DNA of 64,000 nucleotides from Massilia sp. WG5 (GTDB lineage Bacteria > Pseudomonadota > Gammaproteobacteria > Burkholderiales > Burkholderiaceae_D): the NCBI RefSeq assembly GCF_001412595.2, contig NZ_CP012640.2, forward strand, positions 3,472,001 through 3,536,000, written 5' to 3'. This document shows positions 34,901 to 45,823 of the stretch, one piece after another. The notes beneath the pieces are model-generated. The model was not told the origin of the DNA. It saw only the letters and a program-made list of their open reading frames with translations, and did not search any database. Position 1 is the first letter of the stretch, and each line of letters begins with the position of its first letter. A program made the translations under genes and the position numbers.

Positions 34901-34914
34901 GTTAGATATCTAAC
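34901..34914. promoter_or_regulatory. 14-bp perfect palindrome upstream of phaA
   Basis: GTTAGATATCTAAC is a gapless dyad in the AT-rich gap between minC and phaA, 45 bases before the phaA start. The position suits an operator overlapping or just after the promoter. No specific regulator can be named. Confidence 0.35.
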
Positions 34915-34958
34915 ATTGTTGGCTTTCCGGCCAAAAGGCTTACTCATCGGAGATTGAT

Positions 34959-36134
34959 ATGGAAGACGTTGTCATCGTGGCCGCCGGCCGAACCGCCATC
35001 GGCAAATTCGGCGGTACCCTCTCGAAAATCCCGGCCACCGAACTCGGTGCCCAGGTGATCAAACAACTGATGGCCAAGACCGGCATCGATCCGGCCTCGG
35101 TCAGCGAAGTCATCATGGGCCAGGTATTGACCGCCGGCGTCGGCCAGAACCCGGCGCGCCAGGCCGTGATCAAGGCCGGCCTGCCGGACAGCGTGCCGGC
35201 CTCGACCCTGAATGTGGTGTGCGGCAGCGGCCTGCGCGCGGTCCACCTGGCGGCCCAGGCCATCAAGTGCGGCGACGCCGAGATCGTGATCGCCGGCGGC
35301 CAGGAAAACATGAGCGCCTCGCCGCACGTGCTGAACGGCTCGCGCGACGGCTTCCGCATGGGCGACGTCAAGATGACCGACACCATGATCGTCGACGGCC
35401 TGTGGGATGTGTACAACCAGTACCACATGGGCGTGACCGCCGAGAACGTCGCGCGCAAGTTCGAGATCTCGCGCGCCGAACAGGACGAATTCGCGCTGCA
35501 ATCGCAGCTCAAGGCCGAAGCCGCCATCAAGGGCGGCAAGTTCAAGGACGAGATCATCCCGATCGAGATCGCCTCCAAGAAGGGCACCACCGTGTTCGAT
35601 ACCGACGAGTATCCGAAGCATGGCGCGACCCTCGAAGGCCTGGCCAGCCTGCGTCCGGCTTTCAACAAGGAAGGCAGCGTCACCGCCGGTAACGCCTCCG
35701 GCCTGAACGACGGCGCCGCCGCCGTGATCCTGATGTCGGCCTCCAAGGCGCAGCAACTGGGCCTGACCCCGATCGCCCGCATCAAGGCGTACTCGCTGTC
35801 GGGCCTGGACCCGACCATCATGGGCATGGGCCCGGTCCCGGCCGCGCGCGCCTGCCTGGAAAAGGCCGGCTGGAAGCACGAAGACGTCGACCTCATGGAA
35901 ATCAACGAGGCCTTCGCCGCCCAGGCCGTCGCCGTCAACAAGCAGATGGGCTGGGACACCTCGAAGATCAACGTCAACGGCGGCGCGATCGCGCTGGGCC
36001 ACCCGATCGGCGCCTCGGGCGCGCGCGTGCTGGTGACCCTGCTGCACGAGATGGTGCGCCGCGACGCCAAGAAAGGGCTGGCCAGCCTGTGCATCGGCGG
36101 TGGCATGGGCGTGGCGCTGGCGGTCGAGCGCTGA
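34959..36134 (+). CDS. phaA: acetyl-CoA C-acetyltransferase (beta-ketothiolase)
   Basis: A 391-residue thiolase that condenses two acetyl-CoA to acetoacetyl-CoA. The nucleophilic cysteine is C88 ([13 protein letters not shown]), H348 is in [16 protein letters not shown], and the second active-site cysteine is C378 ([14 protein letters not shown]). [16 protein letters not shown] is also conserved. With the next gene it supplies (R)-3-hydroxybutyryl-CoA for polyhydroxybutyrate. The polymerase phaC is not in the window. Upstream is 270 bases of AT-rich sequence with a palindrome. Confidence 0.94.
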   Translation: MEDVVIVAAGRTAIGKFGGTLSKIPATELGAQVIKQLMAKTGIDPASVSEVIMGQVLTAGVGQNPARQAVIKAGLPDSVPASTLNVVCGSGLRAVHLAAQAIKCGDAEIVIAGGQENMSASPHVLNGSRDGFRMGDVKMTDTMIVDGLWDVYNQYHMGVTAENVARKFEISRAEQDEFALQSQLKAEAAIKGGKFKDEIIPIEIASKKGTTVFDTDEYPKHGATLEGLASLRPAFNKEGSVTAGNASGLNDGAAAVILMSASKAQQLGLTPIARIKAYSLSGLDPTIMGMGPVPAARACLEKAGWKHEDVDLMEINEAFAAQAVAVNKQMGWDTSKINVNGGAIALGHPIGASGARVLVTLLHEMVRRDAKKGLASLCIGGGMGVALAVER

Positions 36135-36231
36135 GCGCGGCCCGCAGGACTCAGCGGGCAGGAAGCAGTCCCAACGATAACAAAACGGTTTCAGGCAGTT
36201 TCGACAGGTTCGTAAAACTAGGAGAAGACAA

Positions 36232-36972
36232 ATGGCTAGAGTGGCATTAGTGACCGGCGGTATGGGTGGACTTGGCGAAGCGATCTGCATCAAACTGGCG
36301 GCACTCGGCTATACGGTCGTGACGACGTATTCGCCGGGCAGCAAGAAAGCCGAAGGCTGGCTTGCCGCGATGCGCGAACAGGGCCATGAATTCAAGGCCT
36401 ATGAGTGCGATGTGGCCGACTACGAGTCGGCCCAGGCCTGCGTGAACCGGGTGGTGCAGGAAGTCGGCCCGGTGGATGTGCTGGTGAACAACGCCGGCAT
36501 TACGCGCGACATGACCTTCAAGAAAATGGACAAGGTCAATTGGGATGCGGTGATGAGGACCAATCTGGATTCCGTGTTCAACATGACCAAGCCGGTCTGC
36601 GACGGCATGGTCGAGCGCGGCTGGGGCCGGATCATCAACATCTCGTCCGTCAACGGCTCCAAGGGCGCCTTCGGCCAGACCAACTACTCGGCGGCCAAGG
36701 CCGGCATCCACGGCTTCAGCAAGGCGCTGGCGCTGGAAGTGGCGCGCAAGGGCGTGACCGTGAACACCATCTCGCCGGGTTATATCGGCACCAAGATGGT
36801 GACCGACATCCCGAGCGAAGTGCTGGAAACGAAGATCATCCCGCAGATCCCGATGGGCCGCCTGGGCAAGCCGGAAGAAGTGGCTGGCCTGGTCGCCTAC
36901 CTGTCCTCGGACGAAGCGGCGTTCGTGACCGGCGCCAACATCGCCATCAACGGCGGCCAGCACATGCAGTAA
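36232..36972 (+). CDS. phaB: acetoacetyl-CoA reductase
   Basis: A 246-residue NADPH-dependent short-chain dehydrogenase that makes (R)-3-hydroxybutyryl-CoA. The cofactor loop is TGGMGGLGEAI (residues 8-18), NNAG is at 86-89, and the catalytic triad is S139, Y152 and K156 (NISSVNGSKGAFGQTNYSAAKAG). Length and TRDMTFKKM match PhaB/PhbB. It follows phaA by 97 bases and ends in a clear terminator. The start has the strong ribosome-binding site AGGAGAAGAC. Confidence 0.95.
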   Translation: MARVALVTGGMGGLGEAICIKLAALGYTVVTTYSPGSKKAEGWLAAMREQGHEFKAYECDVADYESAQACVNRVVQEVGPVDVLVNNAGITRDMTFKKMDKVNWDAVMRTNLDSVFNMTKPVCDGMVERGWGRIINISSVNGSKGAFGQTNYSAAKAGIHGFSKALALEVARKGVTVNTISPGYIGTKMVTDIPSEVLETKIIPQIPMGRLGKPEEVAGLVAYLSSDEAAFVTGANIAINGGQHMQ

Positions 36973-37005
36973 ATGGCAACCGAGCACGCTGTTTGCCGCA
37001 TCGAC

Positions 37006-37034
37006 AACACCGCCTCCGGGCGGTGTTTTTCTTT
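37006..37034 (+). terminator. intrinsic terminator after phaB
   Basis: AACACCGCC (37006-37014), loop TCCG, GGCGGTGTT (37019-37027), then TTTCTTTT. It lies 33 bases past the phaB stop. Confidence 0.9.
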
Positions 37035-37107
37035 TCCGGCGTATGCGGGCGTCCCGGCTGCGCAGCTTGTCGTATCCTCGTATTACCGACACGACGACGA
37101 GGCAGAC

Positions 37108-37500
37108 ATGGCGATCGATACCAGGCAGGTGCAGGCGGTGGTGATGCTTCCCGGGCCGCAGCGTTATGAATACTTCATCAAGCGCGTGGCCGAGACACGT
37201 ACCGTGTGGAGCCTGTACCGCAACGGCTGGGCGCTGGCGAAGAAGGAAGACGGCACCATGGTGTTTCCGCTGTGGCCGGACAGCGATTTTGCGAAAATAT
37301 GCGCCGATTACGAGTGGACAGGCTACGCGCCGCAGGCGTTTTCGCTGGACGAACTGGTCGGCGAACTGCTGCCCCAGCTCGAGCAGGACGGCATCGTCAC
37401 CGGCGTCTTTTATACGCCTGGCGCACGCGACGTGATGCCGAGCGCCGCATTGTTGCTGCGTGACCTGGACGATGAATTGAAGAGTCAGAGGAACCCATGA
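37108..37500 (+). CDS. DUF2750 domain protein
   Basis: A 130-residue cytoplasmic protein. RYEYFIKRVAETRTVWSLYRNGWALAKKEDGTMVFPLWPDSDFAKICADYEWTGYAPQAFSLDELV matches the DUF2750 core, a short family of unknown role whose members often share this W-x-L-x-x-x-G-W pattern. The start MAIDTRQ is chosen because the longer frame runs through the phaB terminator. It overlaps the next gene by four bases (ATGA), so the two are coupled. Confidence 0.8.
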   Translation: MAIDTRQVQAVVMLPGPQRYEYFIKRVAETRTVWSLYRNGWALAKKEDGTMVFPLWPDSDFAKICADYEWTGYAPQAFSLDELVGELLPQLEQDGIVTGVFYTPGARDVMPSAALLLRDLDDELKSQRNP

Positions 37501-38801
37501 ATGCCTTGCCCCACGGCGGCCTCGCGCTGTCCAGTCTTGAAGAGCAGGTCCTGCAGCCCGGCGTGAAGGGCTTGCCGATCGTCGCGCCGCTGCGCCAGGG
37601 GGCGATCGGGGTGCAGGGATGGAACGTGCTGCACGGCGACACCAGCTTCCCGGTCGCGGTATTGAAGACCTCGGCCCTGCGCCACAACCTGGACTGGATG
37701 CGCGCCTTCTGCGCGCGCTACCGCGTCGAGCTGGCGCCGCACGGCAAGACCACCATGAGCCCGCAGCTGTTCGGCGCCCAGCTCGCCAACGGCGCCTGGG
37801 GCATCACCCTGGCGAATGCCGTGCAGGTGCAGGTGGCGCATCGCTTCGGCGTGCGGCGCGTGCTGATCGCGAACCAGCTGGTGGCGCGCAGCGACGTGCG
37901 CGCCGTGCTGCAGCTGCTGCACGACGATCCGGATTTCGAATGCTTCGTGCTGGCCGATTCGCTGGCGGGGGTGGCGCGATTGGCGGAAGAAATCGCGGCC
38001 CACGCCTTGTCGCGGCCGCTGCCGCTGCTGGTCGAACTCGGCCTGTCGGGCAAGCGCGCCGGCTGCCGCACGCTGGACGAGGCGATGACGGTGGCGCGCG
38101 CCATCGAACACGCCCCGGGGCTGCTGCTGGCCGGTTTCGAGGGTTATGAGGGTTTGCTGGACAGCGCGGGCGCGGTCGAGGAATTCATTCGTCAACTGTG
38201 CGCACTGGTGCTGGAAGCCGACGACGAGGGCCTGTTCGGCGCCCCCGAGATCCTGGTCTCGGCCGGGGGCTCCAGCTGGTTCGACCTGGTCGCACGCGGC
38301 TTCCAGGGCCTGCATGGGCTGTCGCGCCCCTTGCGCCCGGTGCTGCGCAGCGGCTGCTACCTCACCAGCGACCACGGCATGTACCAGGGCCCGCTGCGCG
38401 ACCTCGACGCGCGCGAGGGCGTGGCGCCGGGGGACGGCCTGCGTCCGGCCCTGGAAATCTGGAGCGTGGTGCAGTCGCGTCCCGAGCCCGGCCTGGCGAT
38501 CCTCACCATGGGCAAGCGCGACGCCTCGCACGACGCCGGCCTGCCGGTGCCGCTGTGGGCGCACCGGCCGGGACCGGGCACCCCGCGCGCGTTGCCGGCC
38601 GGCTGCGAGATCGTCAAGATGAACGACCAGCACGCCTATTTGCGCCTCCCGGAGAGTGACCCGGTGCGCGATGCGCTGGCGGTCGGCGACCTGGTCGGCT
38701 GCGGCATCTCGCATCCGTGCACGACCTTCGACCGCTGGCCGCTGTTGCTGGCGGTGGACGACGACTACATGGTGCGCGGGGCCCTGAATACCTTCTTCTG
38801 A
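37497..38801 (+). CDS. D-threonine aldolase/DSD1-like PLP enzyme (amino acid deaminase)
   Basis: A 434-residue fold-type III PLP enzyme. The Schiff-base lysine is in VELAPHGKTTMSPQLF, followed by a TIM-barrel core, and LVELGLSGKRAGCRTLDEAM carries phosphate contacts. The C-terminal beta-domain includes the metal-binding pair in CGISHPCTTFDRW, as in eukaryotic-type D-serine dehydratase. Related bacterial proteins are annotated as amino acid deaminase or D-threonine aldolase; the exact substrate cannot be read from sequence. It is coupled to the DUF2750 gene. Confidence 0.82.
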   Translation: MNALPHGGLALSSLEEQVLQPGVKGLPIVAPLRQGAIGVQGWNVLHGDTSFPVAVLKTSALRHNLDWMRAFCARYRVELAPHGKTTMSPQLFGAQLANGAWGITLANAVQVQVAHRFGVRRVLIANQLVARSDVRAVLQLLHDDPDFECFVLADSLAGVARLAEEIAAHALSRPLPLLVELGLSGKRAGCRTLDEAMTVARAIEHAPGLLLAGFEGYEGLLDSAGAVEEFIRQLCALVLEADDEGLFGAPEILVSAGGSSWFDLVARGFQGLHGLSRPLRPVLRSGCYLTSDHGMYQGPLRDLDAREGVAPGDGLRPALEIWSVVQSRPEPGLAILTMGKRDASHDAGLPVPLWAHRPGPGTPRALPAGCEIVKMNDQHAYLRLPESDPVRDALAVGDLVGCGISHPCTTFDRWPLLLAVDDDYMVRGALNTFF

Positions 38802-38846
38802 ATGGCCGGGCGGTGAGCTACAATCGGTTGTCGCTTCATAAATAAG

Positions 38847-39809
38847 ATGCCCATGCCCGCCATTCCGCCGTCGCTGTTCCCGCCCATCCTGCCCAACCGC
38901 CACGGCATGCTGGCCGTCGACGAGCTGCACACGATCTACTGGGAAGAGGTGGGCAACCCGAACGGGATCCCGGTGCTGTTCCTGCACGGCGGCCCCGGCG
39001 CCGGCCTCTCGCCGCAGCACCGGCGCTTCTTCGATCCGGCGGTTTACCGCGTGATCCTGTTCGACCAGCGCGGCGCCGGCAAGTCGATCCCGCTGGGCGA
39101 GTGGCGCAACAACACGACCCAGCTGCTGATCGAGGACATCGAGCGCCTGCGCAGCATGTTTGGCATCGAGCGCTGGCTGGTGTTCGGCGGTTCCTGGGGC
39201 TCGACCCTGGCGCTGGCCTACGGCGAGGCGCATCCGCAGCGCTGCCTCGGCTTCGTGCTGCGCGGGATCTTCCTGTGCACCCCGGCCGAGATCGAATTCT
39301 TCCTGTATGGCGTGCAGTGGTTCTATCCCGAGCTGTACGACGACTTCATCGCCCCGATCCCGCTCGAGGAGCGCGGCGACCTGTTGAAAGCCTATACGCG
39401 CCGCCTGCTGTGCGACGATCCGCAGCAGTACTGGCCGGCCGCGCGCGCCTGGAGCCGCTTCGAAGGCCGGCGCGTGTTCCTGCTGCCGCAGGAGGAAGAG
39501 ACCTCGTCCGACACCCTCGACCTGGGCGTCGGCCGCCTCGAATCGCACTACATGGCGCACGGCGGCTTCCTGGAAGCCGACCAGCTGATCCGCGATGTCG
39601 GCCGCATCGCGCACCTGCCGGCCGTGATCGTGCAGGGCCGCTACGACGTGATCTGCCCGCCGCTGTCGGCCTACCGCCTGCACCAGGCCTGGCCCGGCTC
39701 GCGCCTGCGCATGATCCCGGACGCCGGCCACGGCGCGCTGGAGCACGGCATTGCGCGCGCCCTGGTCGCGGCCACCGAGCAGTTCAAGCGCTTCGGCCGT
39801 TTCGACTGA
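38847..39809 (+). CDS. pip: proline iminopeptidase
   Basis: A 320-residue alpha/beta-hydrolase that removes N-terminal proline. HGGPGAGLSPQHRRFFDP forms the oxyanion region, the nucleophile is S116 (FGGSWGSTLALAY), the acid is in QGRYDVICP and the histidine in DAGHGALEHG. FDQRGAGKS and the mostly helical cap (QYWPAARAWSRFEG) are typical. Length matches the 310-320 residue family. An alternative start two codons in is possible. Confidence 0.92.
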   Translation: MPMPAIPPSLFPPILPNRHGMLAVDELHTIYWEEVGNPNGIPVLFLHGGPGAGLSPQHRRFFDPAVYRVILFDQRGAGKSIPLGEWRNNTTQLLIEDIERLRSMFGIERWLVFGGSWGSTLALAYGEAHPQRCLGFVLRGIFLCTPAEIEFFLYGVQWFYPELYDDFIAPIPLEERGDLLKAYTRRLLCDDPQQYWPAARAWSRFEGRRVFLLPQEEETSSDTLDLGVGRLESHYMAHGGFLEADQLIRDVGRIAHLPAVIVQGRYDVICPPLSAYRLHQAWPGSRLRMIPDAGHGALEHGIARALVAATEQFKRFGRFD

Positions 39810-39818
39810 GGCGGCCGC

Positions 39819-40268
39819 ATGAACATCCAGACCAACGACATCGGCCACGTGATCCAGCTGGCCATCGCGCCGGTGTTCCTGCTGACCGGCGTGGCCACCA
39901 AGCTGACGGTGCTGATGAACCGCCTGGCGCGCATCATCGACCGCACCCGGGTGCTGAAGGACGAGCTGCGCAAGGCGCCGAATCCGGAATGTGTCGAAGA
40001 GCTCGACGTGCTGTACACGCGCTGGCAGCTGATCAACTACGCGCTGACCGCCAGCACCGCCTGCGGCTTCCTGATCTGCGTGATCATCGCCTGCCTGTTC
40101 CTCGGCGACACCGCCGACCTGCCGCTCGACCGCTACATCGCCGGCATGTTCGTGCTGGCGATGGTGGCGCTGATCGGCAGTTTCATTTTCCTGCTGCGCG
40201 AAGTGTTCGTCTCGTTCCGCTACATGCGCATCCACCTGCACGACACGCAGGCACAGCCTCCACATTAG
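39819..40268 (+). CDS. DUF2721 membrane protein
   Basis: A 149-residue inner-membrane protein. VIQLAIAPVFLLTGVATKLTVLMNRLARIIDRTRVLKDEL is the DUF2721 signature, with a first membrane helix and a charged loop; two more helices follow (YALTASTACGFLICVIIACLFLG and FVLAMVALIGSFIFLLREVF). The family function is unknown. It starts 9 bases after pip, suggesting co-transcription. Confidence 0.85.
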   Translation: MNIQTNDIGHVIQLAIAPVFLLTGVATKLTVLMNRLARIIDRTRVLKDELRKAPNPECVEELDVLYTRWQLINYALTASTACGFLICVIIACLFLGDTADLPLDRYIAGMFVLAMVALIGSFIFLLREVFVSFRYMRIHLHDTQAQPPH

Positions 40269-40282
40269 AAAGTCCCGAATTT

Positions 40283-40738
40283 ATGCACGACTACCAACGC
40301 CCTCCGACCCTGCATCGCTACGGCATGCGCTCCGAACTGGAACAAGCGCTCTCCGCCGGCCAGTTTCGCCTGCTGCCGGCAAACGGCTTCCTGACGCTGT
40401 CGTTTTCGCAGGCCTGGGACAAGCAGCTGTTCAACGTGCTGGGCCCGGCCGACGCCTGCCTGGTGATCCACAACACCGAGGAATTCGGCGAGCGCCTGCA
40501 CCGCGCGGTCCAGCGCACCCTGCCCAACTGGGCCGGCATCGACGGCCCGGTCGAATACGGCGTGCGCTCGCGCCTGGGCCTGGCCTTCAGCAAGTCCGCG
40601 GCCGAAGCCCGCGAGAAGGAATGGAAATTCGCCTGGCGTTCGATGTCGCCGCAGGCCACCCTGAACCCGGTGACGGTGCGCATCGGCAGTATCGAGCAGT
40701 TTGCGGAAATCCGTTCGCCCGAGAGTTATCCTGTTTGA
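40283..40738 (+). CDS. protein of unknown function
   Basis: A 151-residue soluble protein. RYGMRSELEQALSAGQFRLLPANGFLTLSFSQAWDKQLFNVLGPADACLVIHNTEEFGERLHRA is well formed, without a signal peptide or recognised motif. The start MHDYQRPP is used because the longer frame is a shadow of pip and DUF2721. It lies 14 bases after the DUF2721 gene and before a repeat. I do not recognise the family. Confidence 0.65.
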   Translation: MHDYQRPPTLHRYGMRSELEQALSAGQFRLLPANGFLTLSFSQAWDKQLFNVLGPADACLVIHNTEEFGERLHRAVQRTLPNWAGIDGPVEYGVRSRLGLAFSKSAAEAREKEWKFAWRSMSPQATLNPVTVRIGSIEQFAEIRSPESYPV

Positions 40739-40781
40739 TGTCATTATTTTAGACACACGAGTCTAGGAAAACCGGGTGTAA

Positions 40782-42943
<2,162 letters not shown>

Positions 42944-42944
<1 letters not shown>

Positions 42945-43684
42945 TGGACAGCGCCTCGCTGGCCTACCTGCTGGTGCTGTTCGTCGGCGTGGCGGCCGGC
43001 ATGGTCAGCGGCATCGTCGGCACCGGTTCGTCGATGATGCTGATGCCGGTGCTGGTCATCTTCTTCGGCCCGCAGCAGGCGGTGCCGGTCATGGCGATCG
43101 GCGCGCTGATGGGCAATCTCGGCAAGGTGCTGGCCTGGCGCCGCGAGATCGACTGGCGGGCCTGTGCGGCCTATTGTGCGACCGCGGTGCCCGGCGCGGC
43201 GCTCGGCGTGCGCACCCTGCTGGCGCTGCCGGCCCATGCCGTCGACATCGTGCTTGGCCTGTTCTTCATCGCGATGGTGCCGGCGCGGCGATGGCTGGCG
43301 CGCCGTTCGGTCAAGTTCAGCCTGCTGCACCTGGCGCTGATCGGCGGCCCGGTCGGCTTTTTGACGGGCATCGTCGTCTCGACCGGCCCGATCACGGTGC
43401 CGGTGTTTACTTCCTACGGCCTGGAGCGGGGCGCTTTCCTGGCGACCGAGGCGGCCGCTTCGCTGGGCGTGTATGCCAGCAAGATCACCGCCTTCGAGGA
43501 ATTTGGCGCGCTGCCGGCCAGCGTGATCGCGAAAGGCCTGATTGCCGGCGCGGCCCTGATGACGGGGTCGTTTTGCGCCCGCCCGGTGCTGCTGCGGATG
43601 CCGCCGGCGACCTTCCGGTTGCTGGTCGACGGCTTGATGGTGACGTCCGGCGCGAGCCTGCTGTGGGCAGCGACGAGCGCCTGA
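42944..43684 (+). CDS. TSUP family (TauE/SafE) transporter
   Basis: A 246-residue membrane protein with about eight helices. GVAAGMVSGIVGTGSSMMLMPVLVIFFGPQQAVPVMAIGALMGNLGKV and the repeat-related GFLTGIVVSTGPITVPVFTSYGLERGAFLATEAAASLGVY show the doubled TauE/SafE motif. The family exports sulfite, sulfoacetate and other organic anions; the substrate here is unknown. It is translationally coupled to fadH. Confidence 0.85.
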
Positions 43685-43766
43685 CAAAGCCCTCATGCCT
43701 GCGTTGCACCGTCTCGCCGTGCCCAATGTACCGTCTTCGACGGTGCGCCTTGCCCTGAGGGCTTTG
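43685..43766. repeat. long gene-end palindrome
   Basis: The outer arms are CAAAGCCCTCA (43685-43695) and TGAGGGCTTTG (43756-43766). Inner arms GCACCGTC (43706-43713) and GACGGTGC (43739-43746) nest inside. TTGCACCGTCTCGCCGT (43704-43720) recurs with one change at 45797-45813. It lies directly after the TSUP stop. Confidence 0.72.
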
Positions 43767-43795
43767 CCAGGCGCTGTGGGGCCCGGTGTCCGGCT

Positions 43796-43826
43796 AAAAA
43801 AATAGCCGGGCGAATGCGCGCCCGGC
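43796..43826 (-). terminator. intrinsic terminator of the disordered-protein gene
   Basis: On the minus strand GCCGGGCG (43826-43819), a 6-base loop and CGCCCGGC (43812-43805) precede TATTTTTTT. It lies 24 bases past the stop of the gene at 43850. Confidence 0.88.
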
Positions 43827-43849
43827 CACGATCACCAATCGCTCAGGCC

Positions 43850-44299
43850 TCAGTCCTGTCCGGCCCCGCTGCTGCGCTTCTTGGTCTTCTTGCTCGCATG
43901 ATCCGACGGCTTCTGATCGCTCTGCATCGAACCCGACCCGCTCGCCTGCTTTTGTTCCATGCCGCCATAGCCCGACTGGCGCGAAGCGTTCAGGCGGTCT
44001 TCCTCGCCGCGCGCCTGCATGCGCTGGGCGCTCTGGCGGGCGCTCCAGCCGGCCTGCTGGGCGCCGCCGCCGCCGCGCTGGCTGCCGACATACTGGTCGC
44101 CGGCGCCGTTGCCCTGCAGCGAACCACGCGAACGCAGGGCCGCGCCCTGCTGTTCAATATTTGCCGATTGCACGTTGGCACTGCCCGGCGCCACCCAGCC
44201 CGGCGCGCGCGGCTGCTGGCTGCCGTTTGCGACAGGGACGGTTTTTTCCTTGGCAATACCACGTGCGCGGACGCTATCCGGGCCTTTTTGCTTGGTCAT
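43850..44299 (-). CDS. small disordered Gln/Ser/Gly-rich protein
   Basis: A 149-residue, strongly hydrophilic protein without cysteine, signal peptide or membrane segment, rich in Gln, Ser, Gly, Ala, Arg and Lys. It has a lysine-rich end (DHASKKTKKRSSGAGQD). The perfect ribosome-binding site AGGAGG 5 bases before ATG and a strong terminator show that it is a real, probably highly expressed gene. No known domain is visible. The composition suggests an intrinsically disordered, perhaps nucleic-acid-binding or stress-related protein, but nothing in the sequence names a role. Confidence 0.72.
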   Translation of the reverse strand: MTKQKGPDSVRARGIAKEKTVPVANGSQQPRAPGWVAPGSANVQSANIEQQGAALRSRGSLQGNGAGDQYVGSQRGGGGAQQAGWSARQSAQRMQARGEEDRLNASRQSGYGGMEQKQASGSGSMQSDQKPSDHASKKTKKRSSGAGQD

Positions 44300-44470
44300 T
44301 TGATCCTCCTCAGGTGCTGCGCATGTTGATGCGCTGACAGGGAGATCATGCGCGCGGGGAAGGACGTATTCCAGAGGAATCGGGAGCGCACCGGTGTAGG
44401 ACTGGAACTACCAAGATTCCTTTTGGAATTTGGAATATTGGTTACTGTTGAGTTTGGCGGAGTGCGGAGC

Positions 44471-44502
44471 AAACTTGGGCCCCCGCCTGCGCGGGGGCGA
44501 CG
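44471..44502. repeat. single CCCGCGNAGGCGGG-type repeat
   Basis: AAACTTGGGCCCCCGCCTGC (44471-44490) continuing into GCGGGGGCGACG matches the right arm of the pair at 40796-40882. It lies downstream of the ketosynthase gene's stop on the minus strand. Confidence 0.65.
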
Positions 44503-44535
44503 GAAATTGCGGGGCGACGGTTCTTGTTGCGATGA

Positions 44536-45657
44536 TTACTTCTTGCGCACCACCACGCAGCCGATCGAGTAACCGGCGCCGAACGAGCAGATCACGCCGT
44601 TGGCGCCGCTCGGCAGGTCGTCCTGGTAGCTGTGGAAGGCGATGATCGAACCGGCCGACGAGGTGTTGGCATAGGTATCGAGAATCACCGGCGCTTCTTC
44701 CGGGGTGGCGTCGCGATTCAGCAGCATGCGCACGATCAGCTGGTTCATGTTCAGGTTGGCCTGGTGCAGCCAGAAGCGCGAGATGTCCTCGATCTTCAGG
44801 CCGGCGCCTTCGACCGTGCTGCGGATCATCTCGGCGGCCATCGGGCACACTTCCTTGAACACCTTGCGGCCCTGCTGGCGGAACAGCTTGTCGGCCTGGC
44901 CGATGCCGCTTTCGTCGAAGCGGTTCATGAAACCGAAGTTGTTGCGGATATTGTTCGAGAACTTGGTCTTCAGTTTCGAATCGAGGATCTCGAACTGGTG
45001 CTCGCCGGTCGCGGTGTCGGCGGCTTCGACGATCATCGCGGTGCAGGCGTCGCCGAAGATGAAGTGGCTGTCGCGGTCGCGGAAGTTCAGGTGGGCGCTG
45101 GTGATTTCCGGGTCCAGCACCAGCACCGCGCGCGCCTGGCCGGTCTGCACGGCCGCCGCCGCGGTCTGGATCGCGAAGGTCGCCGAGGAGCAGGCCACGT
45201 TCATGTCGAAGCCAAAGCCCTCGATGCCCAGCGCGTCCTGGACTTCGACCGCCATCGCCGGATAGGCGCGTTGCATATTGCTGGCGGCGACCAGCACCAT
45301 GTCGATGTCGGCCGGCGTGCGCTTGGCGCGCGCCAGCGCCTGGCGGGCGGCGGCGACGCAGATCTCGGCCTGCAGCGACAGTTCCTCGTCGGCGCGTTCC
45401 GCAATGCGCGGGGTCATGTGCTTCGGATCGAGGATGCCGGACTTTTCCATCACGTAGCGCGACTTGATGCCGGACGCTTTCTCGATGAAGGCGCTGCTGG
45501 AGGCTTCCAGGGCGGTGACTTCGCCGGCCGCGATTTTCTGCGCGTTGTCGGCGTTGAACAGTTCGACGTAAGCATTAAAGGCCGTCACCAGCTCATCGTT
45601 GGAGATCGAATTCGGTGGCGTGAACAGGCCGGTGCCGCTGATGACGACAGGTTTCAT
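44536..45657 (-). CDS. beta-ketoacyl-ACP synthase III-like enzyme
   Basis: A 373-residue thiolase-fold condensing enzyme. The nucleophile is C156 (FDMNVACSSATFAI), the histidine is in RFWLHQANLNMNQLI, and the asparagine in DTYANTSSAGSI. These complete the Cys-His-Asn triad of FabH-like enzymes. It is longer than housekeeping FabH (about 317 residues) because of an N-terminal insert (VELFNADNAQKIAAGEVTALEASSSAFIEKASGI). This marks a separate FabH-like group often found alone. It probably primes or condenses a special acyl chain. No acyl carrier protein gene is adjacent. Confidence 0.87.
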   Translation of the reverse strand: MKPVVISGTGLFTPPNSISNDELVTAFNAYVELFNADNAQKIAAGEVTALEASSSAFIEKASGIKSRYVMEKSGILDPKHMTPRIAERADEELSLQAEICVAAARQALARAKRTPADIDMVLVAASNMQRAYPAMAVEVQDALGIEGFGFDMNVACSSATFAIQTAAAAVQTGQARAVLVLDPEITSAHLNFRDRDSHFIFGDACTAMIVEAADTATGEHQFEILDSKLKTKFSNNIRNNFGFMNRFDESGIGQADKLFRQQGRKVFKEVCPMAAEMIRSTVEGAGLKIEDISRFWLHQANLNMNQLIVRMLLNRDATPEEAPVILDTYANTSSAGSIIAFHSYQDDLPSGANGVICSFGAGYSIGCVVVRKK

Positions 45658-45793
45658 GATTGGCTTTCAAAAAGATGATAACAGGAGGCAACACCCTGCG
45701 ATCTGCCGATTCTACACAATCGTACACACCCTGGGAACGCCTCCGGCAATACGTCAAAAGTGCGTAGAGCGTCCAACAAAATCCCACATGGCG

Positions 45794-45815
45794 GCCTTGC
45801 ATCGTCTCGCCGTAC
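45794..45815. repeat. partial copy of the gene-end repeat
   Basis: TTGCATCGTCTCGCCGT (45797-45813) differs by one base from 43704-43720. The partner arm is not obvious here, so this looks like a half-element. It lies in the 166-base gap after the S41 protease gene. Confidence 0.5.
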
Positions 45816-45823
45816 TAAAGCTC

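Noticed and set aside
37485..40265. A 926-codon minus-strand open frame
   Set aside because: Antisense to the PLP enzyme, pip and DUF2721 genes, each of which has clear family motifs on the plus strand.
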